The notes: generated by a model not told the origin, from the letters alone. A stretch of 64,000 bases of DNA from Arthrobacter sp. zg-Y769 (GCF_020907405.1 NZ_JAJJOE010000012.1:62001-126000); one strand, 5' to 3'. Positions 55,179 through 63,828 are shown, counted from the stretch's first letter. Program-made: numbers and translations.

Positions 55179-56303
55179 TCAGGCGGGGTCCGCCCCGGCC
55201 CGCCGCACTCGTGCCGAGGCTTCCAGGATCATCCATGCCTGCAGCTGGGTGGAAAGTTCGACGGCGGTGCCGCCCGGGTAGGACACAGCCGCCGGCTGCA
55301 GCGGCCGGGCGGAGAAGAGAACCCAGTCCGCTCGTTTACCGCGTCCCTCCCACAGGGCCTGCGCAGTGGATTCCACCAGGGCGGCAGCGGTCCGGCGGGA
55401 CGGCTCCGGCAAGGCGGGGGAGACAGCGGCCTGGGCCAGGTACCGTGCCAGGATGCCGGTAAAAAGCCCGGCGTCGCCTGTGCCGTGGGTGCGCAGTACC
55501 CGGGAGGTGCCGCCGTCGTCGGTCAGGTGGGTGTTGACGGCGGTCACCAGTTCCGCCGCACGGGCGAGGTTTGCGCTTCCTCCGAGCTCGAGCAGGGTCC
55601 CCAGCGCCGGTCCCTGGTTGTAGGTGAAGACGGTGCTTTCCAGCTGCGGTCGTCCCCGGACCACTTTGACGCCGTCCAGATACAGCCCGGTTTCCGGATC
55701 CAGCACGGTGGCGTTCAGCCAGTCCACCAGCTCCTGCGCCCGGTCCCGCGACCCGGTGCGGACAAAATGCAGGGCAGCCGGCGCGGTGGCCGGAGTGTTC
55801 TTGAAGTTTCGGTCCTTGTTCCAGTAAATGCCGCCGCCCAGCTCGGGGGTGTGGGCGGATTCCAGTGCGGCGTTCAGGATGGAGAGGATTTTCCGGTAGG
55901 GCCGCTGCCGGTCCCGCGATCCCGACAGTGCGTTCAGCCGGCCGACGGCAAGGGCCAGCCACGCCATGTCGTCATAGAAGCGGTTGGTGTAGTGCATCCG
56001 GTTGCGCAGTCCGATGGTTCGGACGAGCGCCGGCGCCAGATCCATGGCCGAGGGATGCTCCGGCCCGCGGAACGGTGTGCCGGTGCGGCGTTCCCGCAGG
56101 CCGGCGTCGATCAAGGCATCCAGATAGTGCGCCTGCCACCAGTAATGCCAGGGCTGGCGCAGCTGCTGGAGCCGGGAAGCAGGACGGCTGGTGGCGGCCA
56201 GATGGGTTCCCGGCAATCCGGCCAGCTGGCGTCCATACGCGGCGCTCACCGTGCGGGCGGCAGTCTCGGCGCGGTCGTCGGCGTCGGAATCCTCGAAGAG
56301 CAT
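55179..56303 (-). CDS. Glycoside hydrolase family 76-like protein (cytoplasmic)
   Basis: A 374-residue (alpha/alpha)6-barrel protein. The GH76 catalytic Asp pair is visible in NRFYDDMAWLALA near residue 113, with further family segments GIYWNKDRNFKNTPATAPAA and FTYNQGPALGTLLEL. GH76 enzymes are endo-alpha-1,6-mannanases, normally secreted; this one has no signal peptide. It may act on intracellular mannans or be an epimerase-like relative. ATG 56303 lies six bases after TAGGGT, so the message is probably leaderless. Confidence 0.88.
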   Translation of the reverse strand: MLFEDSDADDRAETAARTVSAAYGRQLAGLPGTHLAATSRPASRLQQLRQPWHYWWQAHYLDALIDAGLRERRTGTPFRGPEHPSAMDLAPALVRTIGLRNRMHYTNRFYDDMAWLALAVGRLNALSGSRDRQRPYRKILSILNAALESAHTPELGGGIYWNKDRNFKNTPATAPAALHFVRTGSRDRAQELVDWLNATVLDPETGLYLDGVKVVRGRPQLESTVFTYNQGPALGTLLELGGSANLARAAELVTAVNTHLTDDGGTSRVLRTHGTGDAGLFTGILARYLAQAAVSPALPEPSRRTAAALVESTAQALWEGRGKRADWVLFSARPLQPAAVSYPGGTAVELSTQLQAWMILEASARVRRAGADPA

Positions 56304-56309
56304 GCGCTA

Positions 56310-56315
56310 ACCCTA
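56310..56315 (-). promoter_or_regulatory. Leaderless -10 element of the GH76-like gene
   Basis: TAGGGT on the minus strand, exactly six bases before ATG 56303. Confidence 0.5.
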
Positions 56316-56419
56316 TGACAGCCGTCGAAGATGCGGCACCGGCCGCGGCACAGTAGTCTCGGTTACTGCCGGTGTGACATAGACGACACTGCCGGCGGGT
56401 AACCAGCCAGGAGGAATGC

Positions 56420-57193
56420 ATGGACATCGCAGGCGCATCGGCCATAGTCACAGGGGGAGCGTCCGGTCTCGGGCGGGCGACGGCACGGCGGTTGTACGAC
56501 GCCGGTGCCTCCGTGGTCCTGGTCGACCTGCCGCAGTCCGAGGGTCTTGCCTATGCGGCGGAACTGGGCGGGAACGCCCGTTTCGTTCCGGGTGACGTGA
56601 TGAACCCGGAGCAGATGCAGGCCGCAGTCGAAGCCGCGATGGCGGCGGGGCCGCTCCGGGTGGCGGTGAACTGCGCCGGTATTGCGACGCCGGGCAAGGT
56701 GCTGGGCCGCGACGGTGTCCTTCCGCTGGAAGACTTTGCCCGTGTGGTCAGCGTGAACCTCATCGGCACGTTCAACGTCACCCGCCTGGCCGCTGCCGCC
56801 ATGGCCGAAACGGACCCGGTCACCGCGAACGGCACCGAGGAACGCGGCGTCGTCATCAATACCGCTTCGGTTGCCGCCTTCGACGGCCAGATCGGCCAGC
56901 CCGCCTACTCCGCGTCCAAGGGCGGCGTGGCTGCGATGACCCTGCCGCTGGCCCGCGAACTGGCCCGCCACCTGATCCGGGTGGTCACCATCGCACCGGG
57001 GATCTTCGAAACACCCATGATGGCCGGCCTGCCGCAGGCCGCCCAGGATTCCCTCGCCGCCCAGGTGCCGCACCCCTCGCGGCTGGGCCGGGCCACGGAA
57101 TACGCCTCCCTGGCCGCCCACATCATTGAAAACCAGATGCTCAACGGGGAGACGATCCGCCTGGACGGCGCCATCCGGATGGGACCGCGCTGA
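56420..57193 (+). CDS. SDR dehydrogenase of the 3-hydroxyacyl-CoA (HSD17B10-like) group
   Basis: A 257-residue short-chain dehydrogenase with an intact active site: [15 protein letters not shown] (residues 11-25), NCAG, Ser in [11 protein letters not shown], and YSASK near 163. The sequence [14 protein letters not shown] and the end [12 protein letters not shown] are typical of type II 3-hydroxyacyl-CoA dehydrogenases (2-methyl-3-hydroxybutyryl-CoA). CCAGGAGGAATGC precedes the ATG. It is followed two bases later by an acyl-CoA dehydrogenase, so the pair likely serves branched-chain or fatty acyl-CoA oxidation. Confidence 0.92.
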   Translation: MDIAGASAIVTGGASGLGRATARRLYDAGASVVLVDLPQSEGLAYAAELGGNARFVPGDVMNPEQMQAAVEAAMAAGPLRVAVNCAGIATPGKVLGRDGVLPLEDFARVVSVNLIGTFNVTRLAAAAMAETDPVTANGTEERGVVINTASVAAFDGQIGQPAYSASKGGVAAMTLPLARELARHLIRVVTIAPGIFETPMMAGLPQAAQDSLAAQVPHPSRLGRATEYASLAAHIIENQMLNGETIRLDGAIRMGPR

Positions 57194-57195
57194 CC

Positions 57196-58470
57196 TTGAC
57201 GAACTCCCCGGCACCACTGCACCAACTGCCCGACGCCGATTTTTACGGTTTCGAAGACCTGCTCAGCGACACCGAGAAAGACAAGCTTGCCGAACTGCGG
57301 CGCTTCCTCGCCGAGGAAGTGCTGCCGCACGCCGTGGACTGGTGGAACGAGGCACGGTTCCCCACCGACATCCTGCCGAAGCTGGCACAGCTGGAACTCT
57401 CCACCCCCGTCCAGCAGGGATACTCGCCGCTGTTCGCCGGCCTGGTGATCGCGGAAATGACCCGTGCGGATACCTCCCTTGCCACATTCTTTATGGTCCA
57501 CCATGACCTGTTTGTCGAAGCCCTGCATGCCTTCGGGTCCCCGGAGCAGAAGGCCCGGCTGCTCGACGACGCCCGCGCGCTGCGGATTACCGGCGCCTTC
57601 GCCCTCACCGAGCCGGACCACGGATCCGACGTGGCCGGGGGTATGTCCACCACTGCGGTGCGCGACGGCGACACCTGGGTGCTGAACGGCGCCAAACGCT
57701 GGATCGGCAACGGCACCTTCTGCGATTACATGGTCCTGTGGGCGCGGGAGCCGGAGACCGGCCGCACCCGCGGTTTCCTGCTCGACGCGACCCTTCCCGG
57801 CGTCACCCGGACCAGGATCGAGAACAAGACGGCGCTGCGCACCGTGCAGAACGCGGATATTGTGCTGACCGATGTCCGGGTGCCGCAGGCGGACCTGCTC
57901 GCCGGGGTGGAAAGCTTCGACGACACCAAGCAGCTGCTGCGCGGCTCCCGGATCATGGTCGGCTGGCAGGCGGTGGGCGCACAGTTGGCCACGTTCGACG
58001 TCGCCCGCGCCTACGCCGTCGAGCGCACCCAGTTCGGCCAACCGCTGGCCGCGTTCCAGCTGGTCCAGCAGCAGCTGGTGCAGATCCTCGGGAACGCGGT
58101 AGCCAGTACGGGGATGCTGGCCCGGGTCACCGAACTCGAACACGGTGGCTATGCGGTGCCGTCCGGGGAAGATGCGGCAGGGGGAGATGCGGCGCCTGCC
58201 GGGGCCGCGTCCGGGGAAGATGCGGCGCCCGCAGGTGGCGCCCGCGGCGACATGGCACGGGCGGCGCTCGCGAAGTCCTACGCCAGCGCGAAAATGCGCG
58301 AAAGCGTGGCGATGGGCCGCAGCATCCTGGGCGGTAACGGGATTGTCACGGATTACCGCATGGCCAAGATCTTCGCCGATGCCGAGGCCATCTACACGTA
58401 CGAAGGCACCTATGAGATCAACACCTTGATTGTGGGCCGGGACATCACCGGCGTCTCCGCGCTGCGCTAG
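57196..58470 (+). CDS. Acyl-CoA dehydrogenase with an inserted Gly/Ala/Asp loop
   Basis: A 424-residue FAD enzyme oxidising acyl-CoA to enoyl-CoA. Landmarks are ITGAFALTEPDHGSDVAGG near 132, RWIGNGTFCDY, the helix DVARAYAVERTQFGQPLAAFQL, and the catalytic-glutamate region AIYTYEGTYEINTLIVGR as in glutaryl-CoA dehydrogenase. Residues 323-351 are an extra Gly/Ala/Asp-rich loop made of a 48-base in-frame duplication, absent from the family consensus. The start is TTG 57196, two bases after the SDR stop, so translation is coupled. Confidence 0.92.
   Translation: MTNSPAPLHQLPDADFYGFEDLLSDTEKDKLAELRRFLAEEVLPHAVDWWNEARFPTDILPKLAQLELSTPVQQGYSPLFAGLVIAEMTRADTSLATFFMVHHDLFVEALHAFGSPEQKARLLDDARALRITGAFALTEPDHGSDVAGGMSTTAVRDGDTWVLNGAKRWIGNGTFCDYMVLWAREPETGRTRGFLLDATLPGVTRTRIENKTALRTVQNADIVLTDVRVPQADLLAGVESFDDTKQLLRGSRIMVGWQAVGAQLATFDVARAYAVERTQFGQPLAAFQLVQQQLVQILGNAVASTGMLARVTELEHGGYAVPSGEDAAGGDAAPAGAASGEDAAPAGGARGDMARAALAKSYASAKMRESVAMGRSILGGNGIVTDYRMAKIFADAEAIYTYEGTYEINTLIVGRDITGVSALR
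58162..58248 (+). repeat. In-frame duplicated insertion in the acyl-CoA dehydrogenase gene
   Basis: The 18-base sequence at 58161-58178 (GTCCGGGGAAGATGCGGC) recurs at 58209-58226, a 48-base period. The insert encodes a flexible loop, SGEDAAGGDAAPAGAASGED and onward, before the helix GDMARAALAKSY. Confidence 0.8.
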
Positions 58471-58482
58471 GGGTGCAGGGCT

Positions 58483-58595
58483 GGTGGGCCCTGGCTCCCT
58501 GCGGGGCCTGGAACGGCGGGGTGGGCCCCTGGGTCCCTGCGGGGCCTGGAACGGCGGGGTGGGCCCCTGGCTCCCTGCGGGGCCTGGAACGGCGG
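58483..58595. repeat. 38-bp tandem repeat, three copies
   Basis: Copies begin at 58483, 58520 and 58558; the first is one base shorter. The shared core is TCCCTGCGGGGCCTGGAACG. The array starts 13 bases after the acyl-CoA dehydrogenase stop. A period of 38 is not a multiple of three, so it is not a coding repeat. Confidence 0.88.
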
Positions 58596-58675
58596 CAACG
58601 AAATTTCCGCGCTCGCAGAGCTCGCGGGAAATATTAAAGCCGCCTTCCTCCAGGCCCCTCCGGGCGTCTTCCTGC

Positions 58676-58813
58676 GGTTTGTCCGGGTCCCTCCGGTTTG
58701 TCCGGGTCCCTCCGGTTTGTCGGGTTCCCTTCGGTTTGTCCGTGTCCCTCCGGGCGGTTCCGGGCGTTTTCCTGCGGTTTGTCCGGTTCCCTGCGGTTTG
58801 TGGCAATCCCTGC
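58676..58813. repeat. 19-bp tandem repeat array (GGTTTGTCCGGGTCCCTCC)
   Basis: Units begin at 58676, 58695, 58714, 58733, a divergent one at 58752, then 58776 and 58795. The first two units are identical and the others differ by one to several bases. There are no spacers of unique sequence. The GGTTTGT core occurs again, inverted, in the hairpin region at 59006-59079. Confidence 0.88.
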
Positions 58814-59005
58814 ATGGGGCGGCGCAGGGATTGACACAAAGTGCAGGGTTTTCCCCAAACCGAGGGGATTGCCGACCCGACGTGGAACCACACGCCCTTT
58901 ATCGCCCGGCGCGCCAGACCAGCCTCGGTTCCTCCGGGCCTGGGCGTTTGGCCCGAGAGGTCGCTCCGGGGTGAGCCGCTTTTGTTCCGGTACGGGAGAA
59001 ATCGA

Positions 59006-59057
59006 CCGGTTTGGGAAATTCCTGCCGCGGCAACGCGGAAGCGATTTCCCAAACCGG
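59006..59057. repeat. 14-bp perfect inverted repeat (large hairpin)
   Basis: CCGGTTTGGGAAAT (59006-59019) and its complement ATTTCCCAAACCGG (59044-59057) with a 24-base GC-rich loop. It would form a stable hairpin, in an otherwise gene-free region. Confidence 0.85.
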
Positions 59058-59322
59058 CAGCAAATTCACAAACCGGACCCTCAGCGCAGCGGTACAGCGG
59101 TGCAGCAGGCTCTCGGACCGGAACCGTTACAAAACTTGGTTTTCCGGCAGGCACAATGACGCGCAAGGAGGGGGCCTCCGGGACGCTGCATCCGCCGCCG
59201 ACGGCTTCCAACAGTGGCTCCCCGGCGGTCACCGGGTGGCATGCCATCCCCAGGATCAGTAGGCTTACTAAATGGGCCGTAGAAACGGCGGCCCGGTTTA
59301 CCGGACGTGAAAGGCATGGTTT

Positions 59323-59772
59323 ATGACCGAGCAGAGCATTCCTGATCCCGAACTGGGCGACGATCCGGTTCTGGCCGACGACGTAGCCGCAGTTGCCACG
59401 CCGGACGAACTGACGGTGGTGTCCGAAGACGAGCTGCTGGAGCAGGATGAACTGGTGGACGCTGAAGACCTCACATACCCCGGCGCAGCAGAAGACAACC
59501 CGGACAACTGGCAGGAAGACCCGCTGATCCGCGAAGAAGCACCGCTGAACGAACCAGGTGAACTCTCGGATCAGACCCTCCGCGACGACACGGCCGAAGA
59601 GCGCTTCCTGAACGGTGACACGCAGATTCCGCCGGAAGCACCGACCATCGGCGAGGCAGCCAATGACGTCGACTTCGGCGATCCGATGGCAGGCGAAGAA
59701 GAAGACGCAAGCGACGATCCCGCGCACCGCGGCGGCGACCCGCTTGCCGGCTTCAACCCGGACGACGTCTAG
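59323..59772 (+). CDS. Acidic hypothetical protein
   Basis: A 149-residue protein in which about 30 percent of residues are Asp or Glu, with proline-rich spacing (DNPDNWQEDPLIREEAPLNEPG) and no membrane segment; it is probably disordered. The DPAHRGGDPLAGFNPDDV end and TPDELTVVSEDELLEQDEL stretch are recognisable as an actinobacterial DUF5709-like pattern, though I hold that lightly. GAAAGG lies eight bases before the ATG. The upstream 850 bases are repeat DNA, so the promoter must lie within or near it. Confidence 0.72.
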   Translation: MTEQSIPDPELGDDPVLADDVAAVATPDELTVVSEDELLEQDELVDAEDLTYPGAAEDNPDNWQEDPLIREEAPLNEPGELSDQTLRDDTAEERFLNGDTQIPPEAPTIGEAANDVDFGDPMAGEEEDASDDPAHRGGDPLAGFNPDDV

Positions 59773-59951
59773 TCCGGCAGCACATTTCGCACCCCGGGGT
59801 CCGGCAGTGCCGTCTACGGACGGCCGCCGGGCCCTTTGGCTTGTGGCCCAGCGGCTTGTGCCCGGTCGGCCGGCCCGGCCCGCTTGTGGCGTCGTAGGTT
59901 TGGACCCGGCGGGATCCTGGGCCCCGTCACCGGCACCGCATCCATCCGCAC

Positions 59952-59957
59952 TAGGCT
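59952..59957 (+). promoter_or_regulatory. Leaderless -10 element of the 101-residue protein gene
   Basis: TAGGCT, exactly six bases before ATG 59964. Confidence 0.55.
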
Positions 59958-59963
59958 GGATCC

Positions 59964-60269
59964 ATGCCTTCCTTCCGTGTCCAGCTGAACATCCTCGCGC
60001 TGTTGCCGGGCAACCCGCCCGAGGCGGTTATGGAAACGGCCGTCGCCGCGCTGGGGGCCGCCCACCACGTAGAGGCAAACCAACTCGATATCGTCTCCGG
60101 GGTTCCGCGGATCACCCTGCGCTTCACGGTCCCGGATGATGAATGGTCCGTGGAAAATTCCCGGGCACGGCGTGCTGCCATGAACATGCGGGCCGCGGTG
60201 GAAGAAGTAGCGAAGGGGCAGGACCTGCGCGTGCTCCGGCGGATGCGCGGACGGTGGACTGTGTTGTAA
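59964..60269 (+). CDS. Small conserved-type hypothetical protein
   Basis: A 101-residue protein with an alternating beta-alpha pattern: FRVQLNILALLPGNPPEAVMET, then ANQLDIVSGVPRITLRFTV, then a helix of NSRARRAAMNMRAAVEEVA and a basic last strand. This resembles an ACT- or ferredoxin-like alpha/beta plait, but no family is certain. The leaderless start at 59964 is clear. It converges on the pseudouridine synthase gene, 47 bases away. Confidence 0.7.
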   Translation: MPSFRVQLNILALLPGNPPEAVMETAVAALGAAHHVEANQLDIVSGVPRITLRFTVPDDEWSVENSRARRAAMNMRAAVEEVAKGQDLRVLRRMRGRWTVL

Positions 60270-60316
60270 ACCGTTGTAAACGACGGTCCGCAAAAGCCGG
60301 GAAACTAGCCGGGACG

Positions 60317-61222
60317 CTAGCCGGGAAAAGCGTCCAGCGACAGCCGGCTGCGGTACTCCACCGGCTCGCGTGTCAGCGGATCGGTAAACCGCACGGACCG
60401 GGCCAGCAGCTGCAGCGGCCGTGAATAATCGTCCGGCGCCTGCGGCAGCAGCTCCGGATAGAACGAATCGTTCAGGATCCCGATGCCCTGCGACGCCATA
60501 TGCACCCGCAGCTGATGGGTCTTTCCGGTGTGCGGCAGCAGTCGATAGCGTCCGAGCCCGCTGCGGCTTTCCATCAGCTCGATCCGGGTCTCCGCGTTCG
60601 GCTCGCCCTCGACCTCCTGGGCCAACAGATACGTACGGGACTTGATCATGCGGCTGCGCACAATCCGCGGCAGCTCGAGGTCCTCCCGGACCGGAGCCAC
60701 CGCCTCGTATTCCTTGCTGATCCGGCGCTTCTCGAACAGGGTCTGGTACTTGCCCCGGGTCTCGGGGTTCGTGGAGAACAGCAGCACGCCGGCGGTCATG
60801 CGGTCCAGCCGGTGCATGGGAATCAGGTCCGGGATCCCCAGCTGGACCCGCAGCCGCACCAGGGCGGACTCGGCTACATACATGCCGCCCGGCGTCGTCG
60901 GCAGGAAGTGCGGTTTGTCCACCACCAGCAGGTCGTCGTCCTGGTGCAGGATGCCGATTTCCACCGGGATCCGTTCTTCCGGCGGAAGTTCGCGGTAGTA
61001 CCAGATGAAGGTGTGCTCGGTCAGGGGAGTGGCGGACGTCAGCGGAATACCGCCCAGGCCCACCACTTCGCCGCGTTCGAACCGCTCCACAATGCCGCCC
61101 GGATCCACATGGCCGAAGCGTTCGAGGACGTAGTCCATGGCGGTGTCCCACGGTCCTTCGCCGGGAAGGCGCAGGCGGGTGGCATTGACTCCGTTGCGCA
61201 CGGGAAGAGGGGACTGCATCAC
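60317..61222 (-). CDS. RluA-family RNA pseudouridine synthase
   Basis: A 301-residue enzyme isomerising uridine in rRNA or tRNA. The catalytic aspartate lies in IPMHRLDRMTAGVLLF, motif I in LLVVDKPHFLPTTPGG, and the RNA-binding HTGKTHQLRVHMASQGIGI near 230 is complete. The N-terminal 90 residues lack a typical S4 domain and resemble the RluA subgroup acting on 23S rRNA; the modified site cannot be told. GTG 61222 lies six bases after TATCCT, so the message is probably leaderless; ATG 61219 is the next codon. Confidence 0.9.
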   Translation of the reverse strand: MMQSPLPVRNGVNATRLRLPGEGPWDTAMDYVLERFGHVDPGGIVERFERGEVVGLGGIPLTSATPLTEHTFIWYYRELPPEERIPVEIGILHQDDDLLVVDKPHFLPTTPGGMYVAESALVRLRVQLGIPDLIPMHRLDRMTAGVLLFSTNPETRGKYQTLFEKRRISKEYEAVAPVREDLELPRIVRSRMIKSRTYLLAQEVEGEPNAETRIELMESRSGLGRYRLLPHTGKTHQLRVHMASQGIGILNDSFYPELLPQAPDDYSRPLQLLARSVRFTDPLTREPVEYRSRLSLDAFPG

Positions 61223-61228
61223 GGTTTC

Positions 61229-61234
61229 AGGATA
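61229..61234 (-). promoter_or_regulatory. Leaderless -10 element of the pseudouridine synthase gene
   Basis: TATCCT on the minus strand, exactly six bases before GTG 61222. Confidence 0.5.
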
Positions 61235-61344
61235 TCCCGCCTACGGGCTTAAATTAGGCGGGGCTGTTTCGGGCGGAAACAGACCCGCGCGGACGCGAGC
61301 CCAAGCAACCCTGCCGCAGAAAACCTCATCCGAAACGGAGCCCG

Positions 61345-62910
61345 GTGGCCACCAAACCAGTTCTTCCTCCTTCTGAGCAGACGGAGCCGACAGCGAAAAC
61401 AACAGCGAAAACGACGACGGCGCAGACACTGACGCCGGAGGAACGCCAGTCCGTCCTGCGAACCCTGCGTTCACCGAAACTGCTCAAGACCGAGGTCCTT
61501 GCCGGACTGGTGGTGGCACTGGCACTCATTCCCGAGGCCCTGGCGTTCTCCGTAATCGCCGGGGTGGACCCGCGGATCGGCCTGTTCTCGGCCTTCACCA
61601 TGGCCGTCACCATCTCCTTCCTCGGCGGCCGTCCGGCGATGATCTCCGCCGCCACCGGCGCCGTCGCCCTGGTCATCGCCCCGCTGGTGGCATCCCACGG
61701 CGTGCAGTACATGATTGCCGCAGTGCTGCTCGCCGGCGTGTTCCAGGTGCTGCTCGCCCTGCTCGGCGTGGCGAAGCTGCTGCGGTTCATCCCGCGGCAG
61801 GTCATGGTCGGCTTCGTCAACGCGCTGGCCATCCTCATCTTCATTGCCCAGGTGCCCGAGCTGCTGGGGGTGCCCTGGCTGGTGTATCCGCTTACCGCCC
61901 TCGGACTGCTCATCGTCTTCGGACTTCCGCGGCTGACGACGGCAGTGCCGGCGTCGCTGGTGGCCATCGTGGTCATCACGGCGATCACCGTAGCTGCTTC
62001 GGTCACCGTCCCGACCGTTGGGGACAAGGGCGAACTGCCGGACAGCCTGCCGTCCCTGCTGCTGCCGGATGTCCCCTTCACCCTGGACACCCTGGAGGTG
62101 GTGTTCCCGTACGCGCTGGCCGTCGCCTTTGTGGGACTGCTGGAATCGCTCATGACCGCCAAACTGGTCGACGACGTCACGGACACCCGCTCCAACAAGA
62201 CCCGGGAAGCGGCAGGCCAGGGCGCGGCCAACCTCGTCACGGGTTTCTTCGGCGGCATGGGCGGCTGCGCAATGATCGGCCAGACCATGATCAACGTGAA
62301 GGGTTCCGGCGCCCGGACCCGGATTTCCACCTTCCTCGCCGGGATTTTCCTACTCCTCCTCGTGGTGGTCCTCGGCGATGTCGTGGCGCTCATTCCCATG
62401 GCTGCCCTGGTGGCCGTGATGATCTTCGTCGCCGTGACCAGCTTCGACTGGCACAGCATCCGCCCGTCCACACTGAAGATGATGCCGAAAAGCGAAACCG
62501 CCGTCATGCTGTCCACCGTGGCCGTGACGGTCTGGACCAACAACCTGGCCAGCGGCGTCGGCGTCGGCGTGCTCGTCGCCATGGTGCTGTTCGCGCGCCG
62601 GGTGGCGCATTTCGTCACCGTCGACCGCACACTCAGCGGGGACGGCGCCGAGGCCACCGCCGTCTACACGGTGAATGGTGAGCTGTTCTTCGCGTCCTCG
62701 AATGACCTGTACTCGCAGTTCGAGTACGTCCTGGATCCGGCGAACGTGGTCATTGACCTCAGCGGCTCGCACGTTTGGGACGCCTCCACCGTGGCGGCGC
62801 TCGACGCCGTGACGGAGAAGTACCGTCGCCGCGGCACCGAGGCGAGAATCATCGGGCTCAATGACGCCAGCGTGCAGATACGGGAGCGGATGGCAGGAAA
62901 GCTGTCCTAG
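61345..62910 (+). CDS. SulP-family anion transporter with STAS domain
   Basis: A 521-residue transporter. The membrane part (about 50-400) has 10-12 helices and the SulP segments GLVVALALIPEALAFSVIAG, GRPAMISAATGAVALVIAP and GMGGCAMIGQTMINVKGSG. The C-terminal STAS domain (about 425-515) ends IDLSGSHVWDASTVAALDAV with the usual Ser/Thr site. SulP proteins move sulfate, bicarbonate or dicarboxylates. GGAG lies upstream of GTG 61345. It converges on the kinase gene, 16 bases away. Confidence 0.92.
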   Translation: MATKPVLPPSEQTEPTAKTTAKTTTAQTLTPEERQSVLRTLRSPKLLKTEVLAGLVVALALIPEALAFSVIAGVDPRIGLFSAFTMAVTISFLGGRPAMISAATGAVALVIAPLVASHGVQYMIAAVLLAGVFQVLLALLGVAKLLRFIPRQVMVGFVNALAILIFIAQVPELLGVPWLVYPLTALGLLIVFGLPRLTTAVPASLVAIVVITAITVAASVTVPTVGDKGELPDSLPSLLLPDVPFTLDTLEVVFPYALAVAFVGLLESLMTAKLVDDVTDTRSNKTREAAGQGAANLVTGFFGGMGGCAMIGQTMINVKGSGARTRISTFLAGIFLLLLVVVLGDVVALIPMAALVAVMIFVAVTSFDWHSIRPSTLKMMPKSETAVMLSTVAVTVWTNNLASGVGVGVLVAMVLFARRVAHFVTVDRTLSGDGAEATAVYTVNGELFFASSNDLYSQFEYVLDPANVVIDLSGSHVWDASTVAALDAVTEKYRRRGTEARIIGLNDASVQIRERMAGKLS

Positions 62911-62926
62911 GCCACCGTCGCCGTGA

Positions 62927-63811
62927 TCAGGCAGCCACTGCGGAAGGGCGGCGGCACAGGGAAGCCAATGCGAGCCGGCACTGTTCCGCGGTCGGACGTT
63001 CCTCCGGAAGCACGGAGGTCATGGCCGCCAGCAGCGACCGCCAGCCGGTGGGCATGGCCGCCGGGAGCTCCGGACCGCGGACCGTCCGGGCCGCCATGGT
63101 TTCGGTCTGCGGCAGGTCGAAGGCCCGGACGCCGGACAGGCATTCGAGCAGGACGAGTCCCAATGAGTAAATGTCAGTCGCGGAGGTTAGGGGCGTGCGC
63201 CGTATCTGCTCGGGGCTCATGTAGGAAAGGCTCCCGTAGGACGGTTGCCCGTCCCGCTGTCCCTGTTTGTTGACGGCAATACCCAGATCGGCAATTTTGG
63301 CCTCGCCGGTCGAGGAATCCAGCAGGATATTCGAGGGTTTCACGTCCCGGTGGATGTACCCGGCGGCGTGCATGCCCGCAAGCCCCGCGGCCAGCCCGAT
63401 GCCGAGCCGTGCCGCGGCATCCGGCGGCAGAACGCCGCAGATGCTCCGCCGAAGATCGGCGCCCCGCACAAGTTCGAGAACCAGGTACGGCGTCTGCACC
63501 CCGGTGGCCGGGTGGCTGATGGTGCCGTCGGCGATCATCCGAACCACGTTCGGATTCTCGACAGCCCGCAGCGCGGCCGCTTCCCGTACAGCCTCATGCC
63601 CTTCCGGTGCGTGGCCGAGCGGGGCGGAAAAGATCTTTACGGCCACCTTTTCAAGGGAGGACAGGTCGGTGGCACGCCATACATAGGCAGCGGTTCCATG
63701 GCCGATGGGTTCGTCCAGGCAGAACCGGCCGTCGAGGAGGACGTGGGCGCTGAACCCGGAGGTGTCAGGGGCCGGAGGTGCAGGGGGTGTTAATCGGAAA
63801 TGCCGGTCCAC
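62927..63811 (-). CDS. Small Ser/Thr protein kinase (no extracellular domain)
   Basis: A 294-residue Hanks-type kinase. It has the glycine loop GHGTAAYVWRA, VAVKIF (catalytic Lys), the catalytic loop GYIHRDVKPSNILL, DLG for DFG (IADLGIAVN), and an activation segment ending SYMSPEQI (APE equivalent SPE). It ends after the kinase fold without a membrane helix or PASTA repeats, so it is a soluble kinase, unlike PknB. The N-terminus is proline-rich. AAGGGGG precedes GTG 63811. Substrates are unknown. Confidence 0.9.
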   Translation of the reverse strand: MDRHFRLTPPAPPAPDTSGFSAHVLLDGRFCLDEPIGHGTAAYVWRATDLSSLEKVAVKIFSAPLGHAPEGHEAVREAAALRAVENPNVVRMIADGTISHPATGVQTPYLVLELVRGADLRRSICGVLPPDAAARLGIGLAAGLAGMHAAGYIHRDVKPSNILLDSSTGEAKIADLGIAVNKQGQRDGQPSYGSLSYMSPEQIRRTPLTSATDIYSLGLVLLECLSGVRAFDLPQTETMAARTVRGPELPAAMPTGWRSLLAAMTSVLPEERPTAEQCRLALASLCRRPSAVAA

Positions 63812-63828
63812 CGCGCCCCCTTGGCCCA

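Larger units (their letters stand above)
58596..59322. other. Gene-free repeat-rich region
   Basis: Together with the preceding array this makes about 850 bases without a convincing gene. It contains the 19-bp array (58676-58813) and the 14-bp inverted repeat (59006-59057). Open frames here, the longest being 58841-59326 on the plus strand, have low-complexity, unrecognisable products and no ribosome site. I see no tRNA, promoter pair or transposase remnant. Confidence 0.6.

Noticed and set aside
58676-58813. Possible CRISPR array
   Set aside because: The 19-bp units are directly adjacent with no unique spacers, and no cas genes are present.
58841-59326. 161-residue frame in the repeat region
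   Set aside because: It has no ribosome site, crosses the inverted repeat, and has a product without recognisable features.
56905-59727. A 940-residue open frame on the minus strand
   Set aside because: It runs antisense through the acyl-CoA dehydrogenase, the tandem repeats and the acidic protein gene. Its product is low-complexity with no domain, a typical by-product of high GC.
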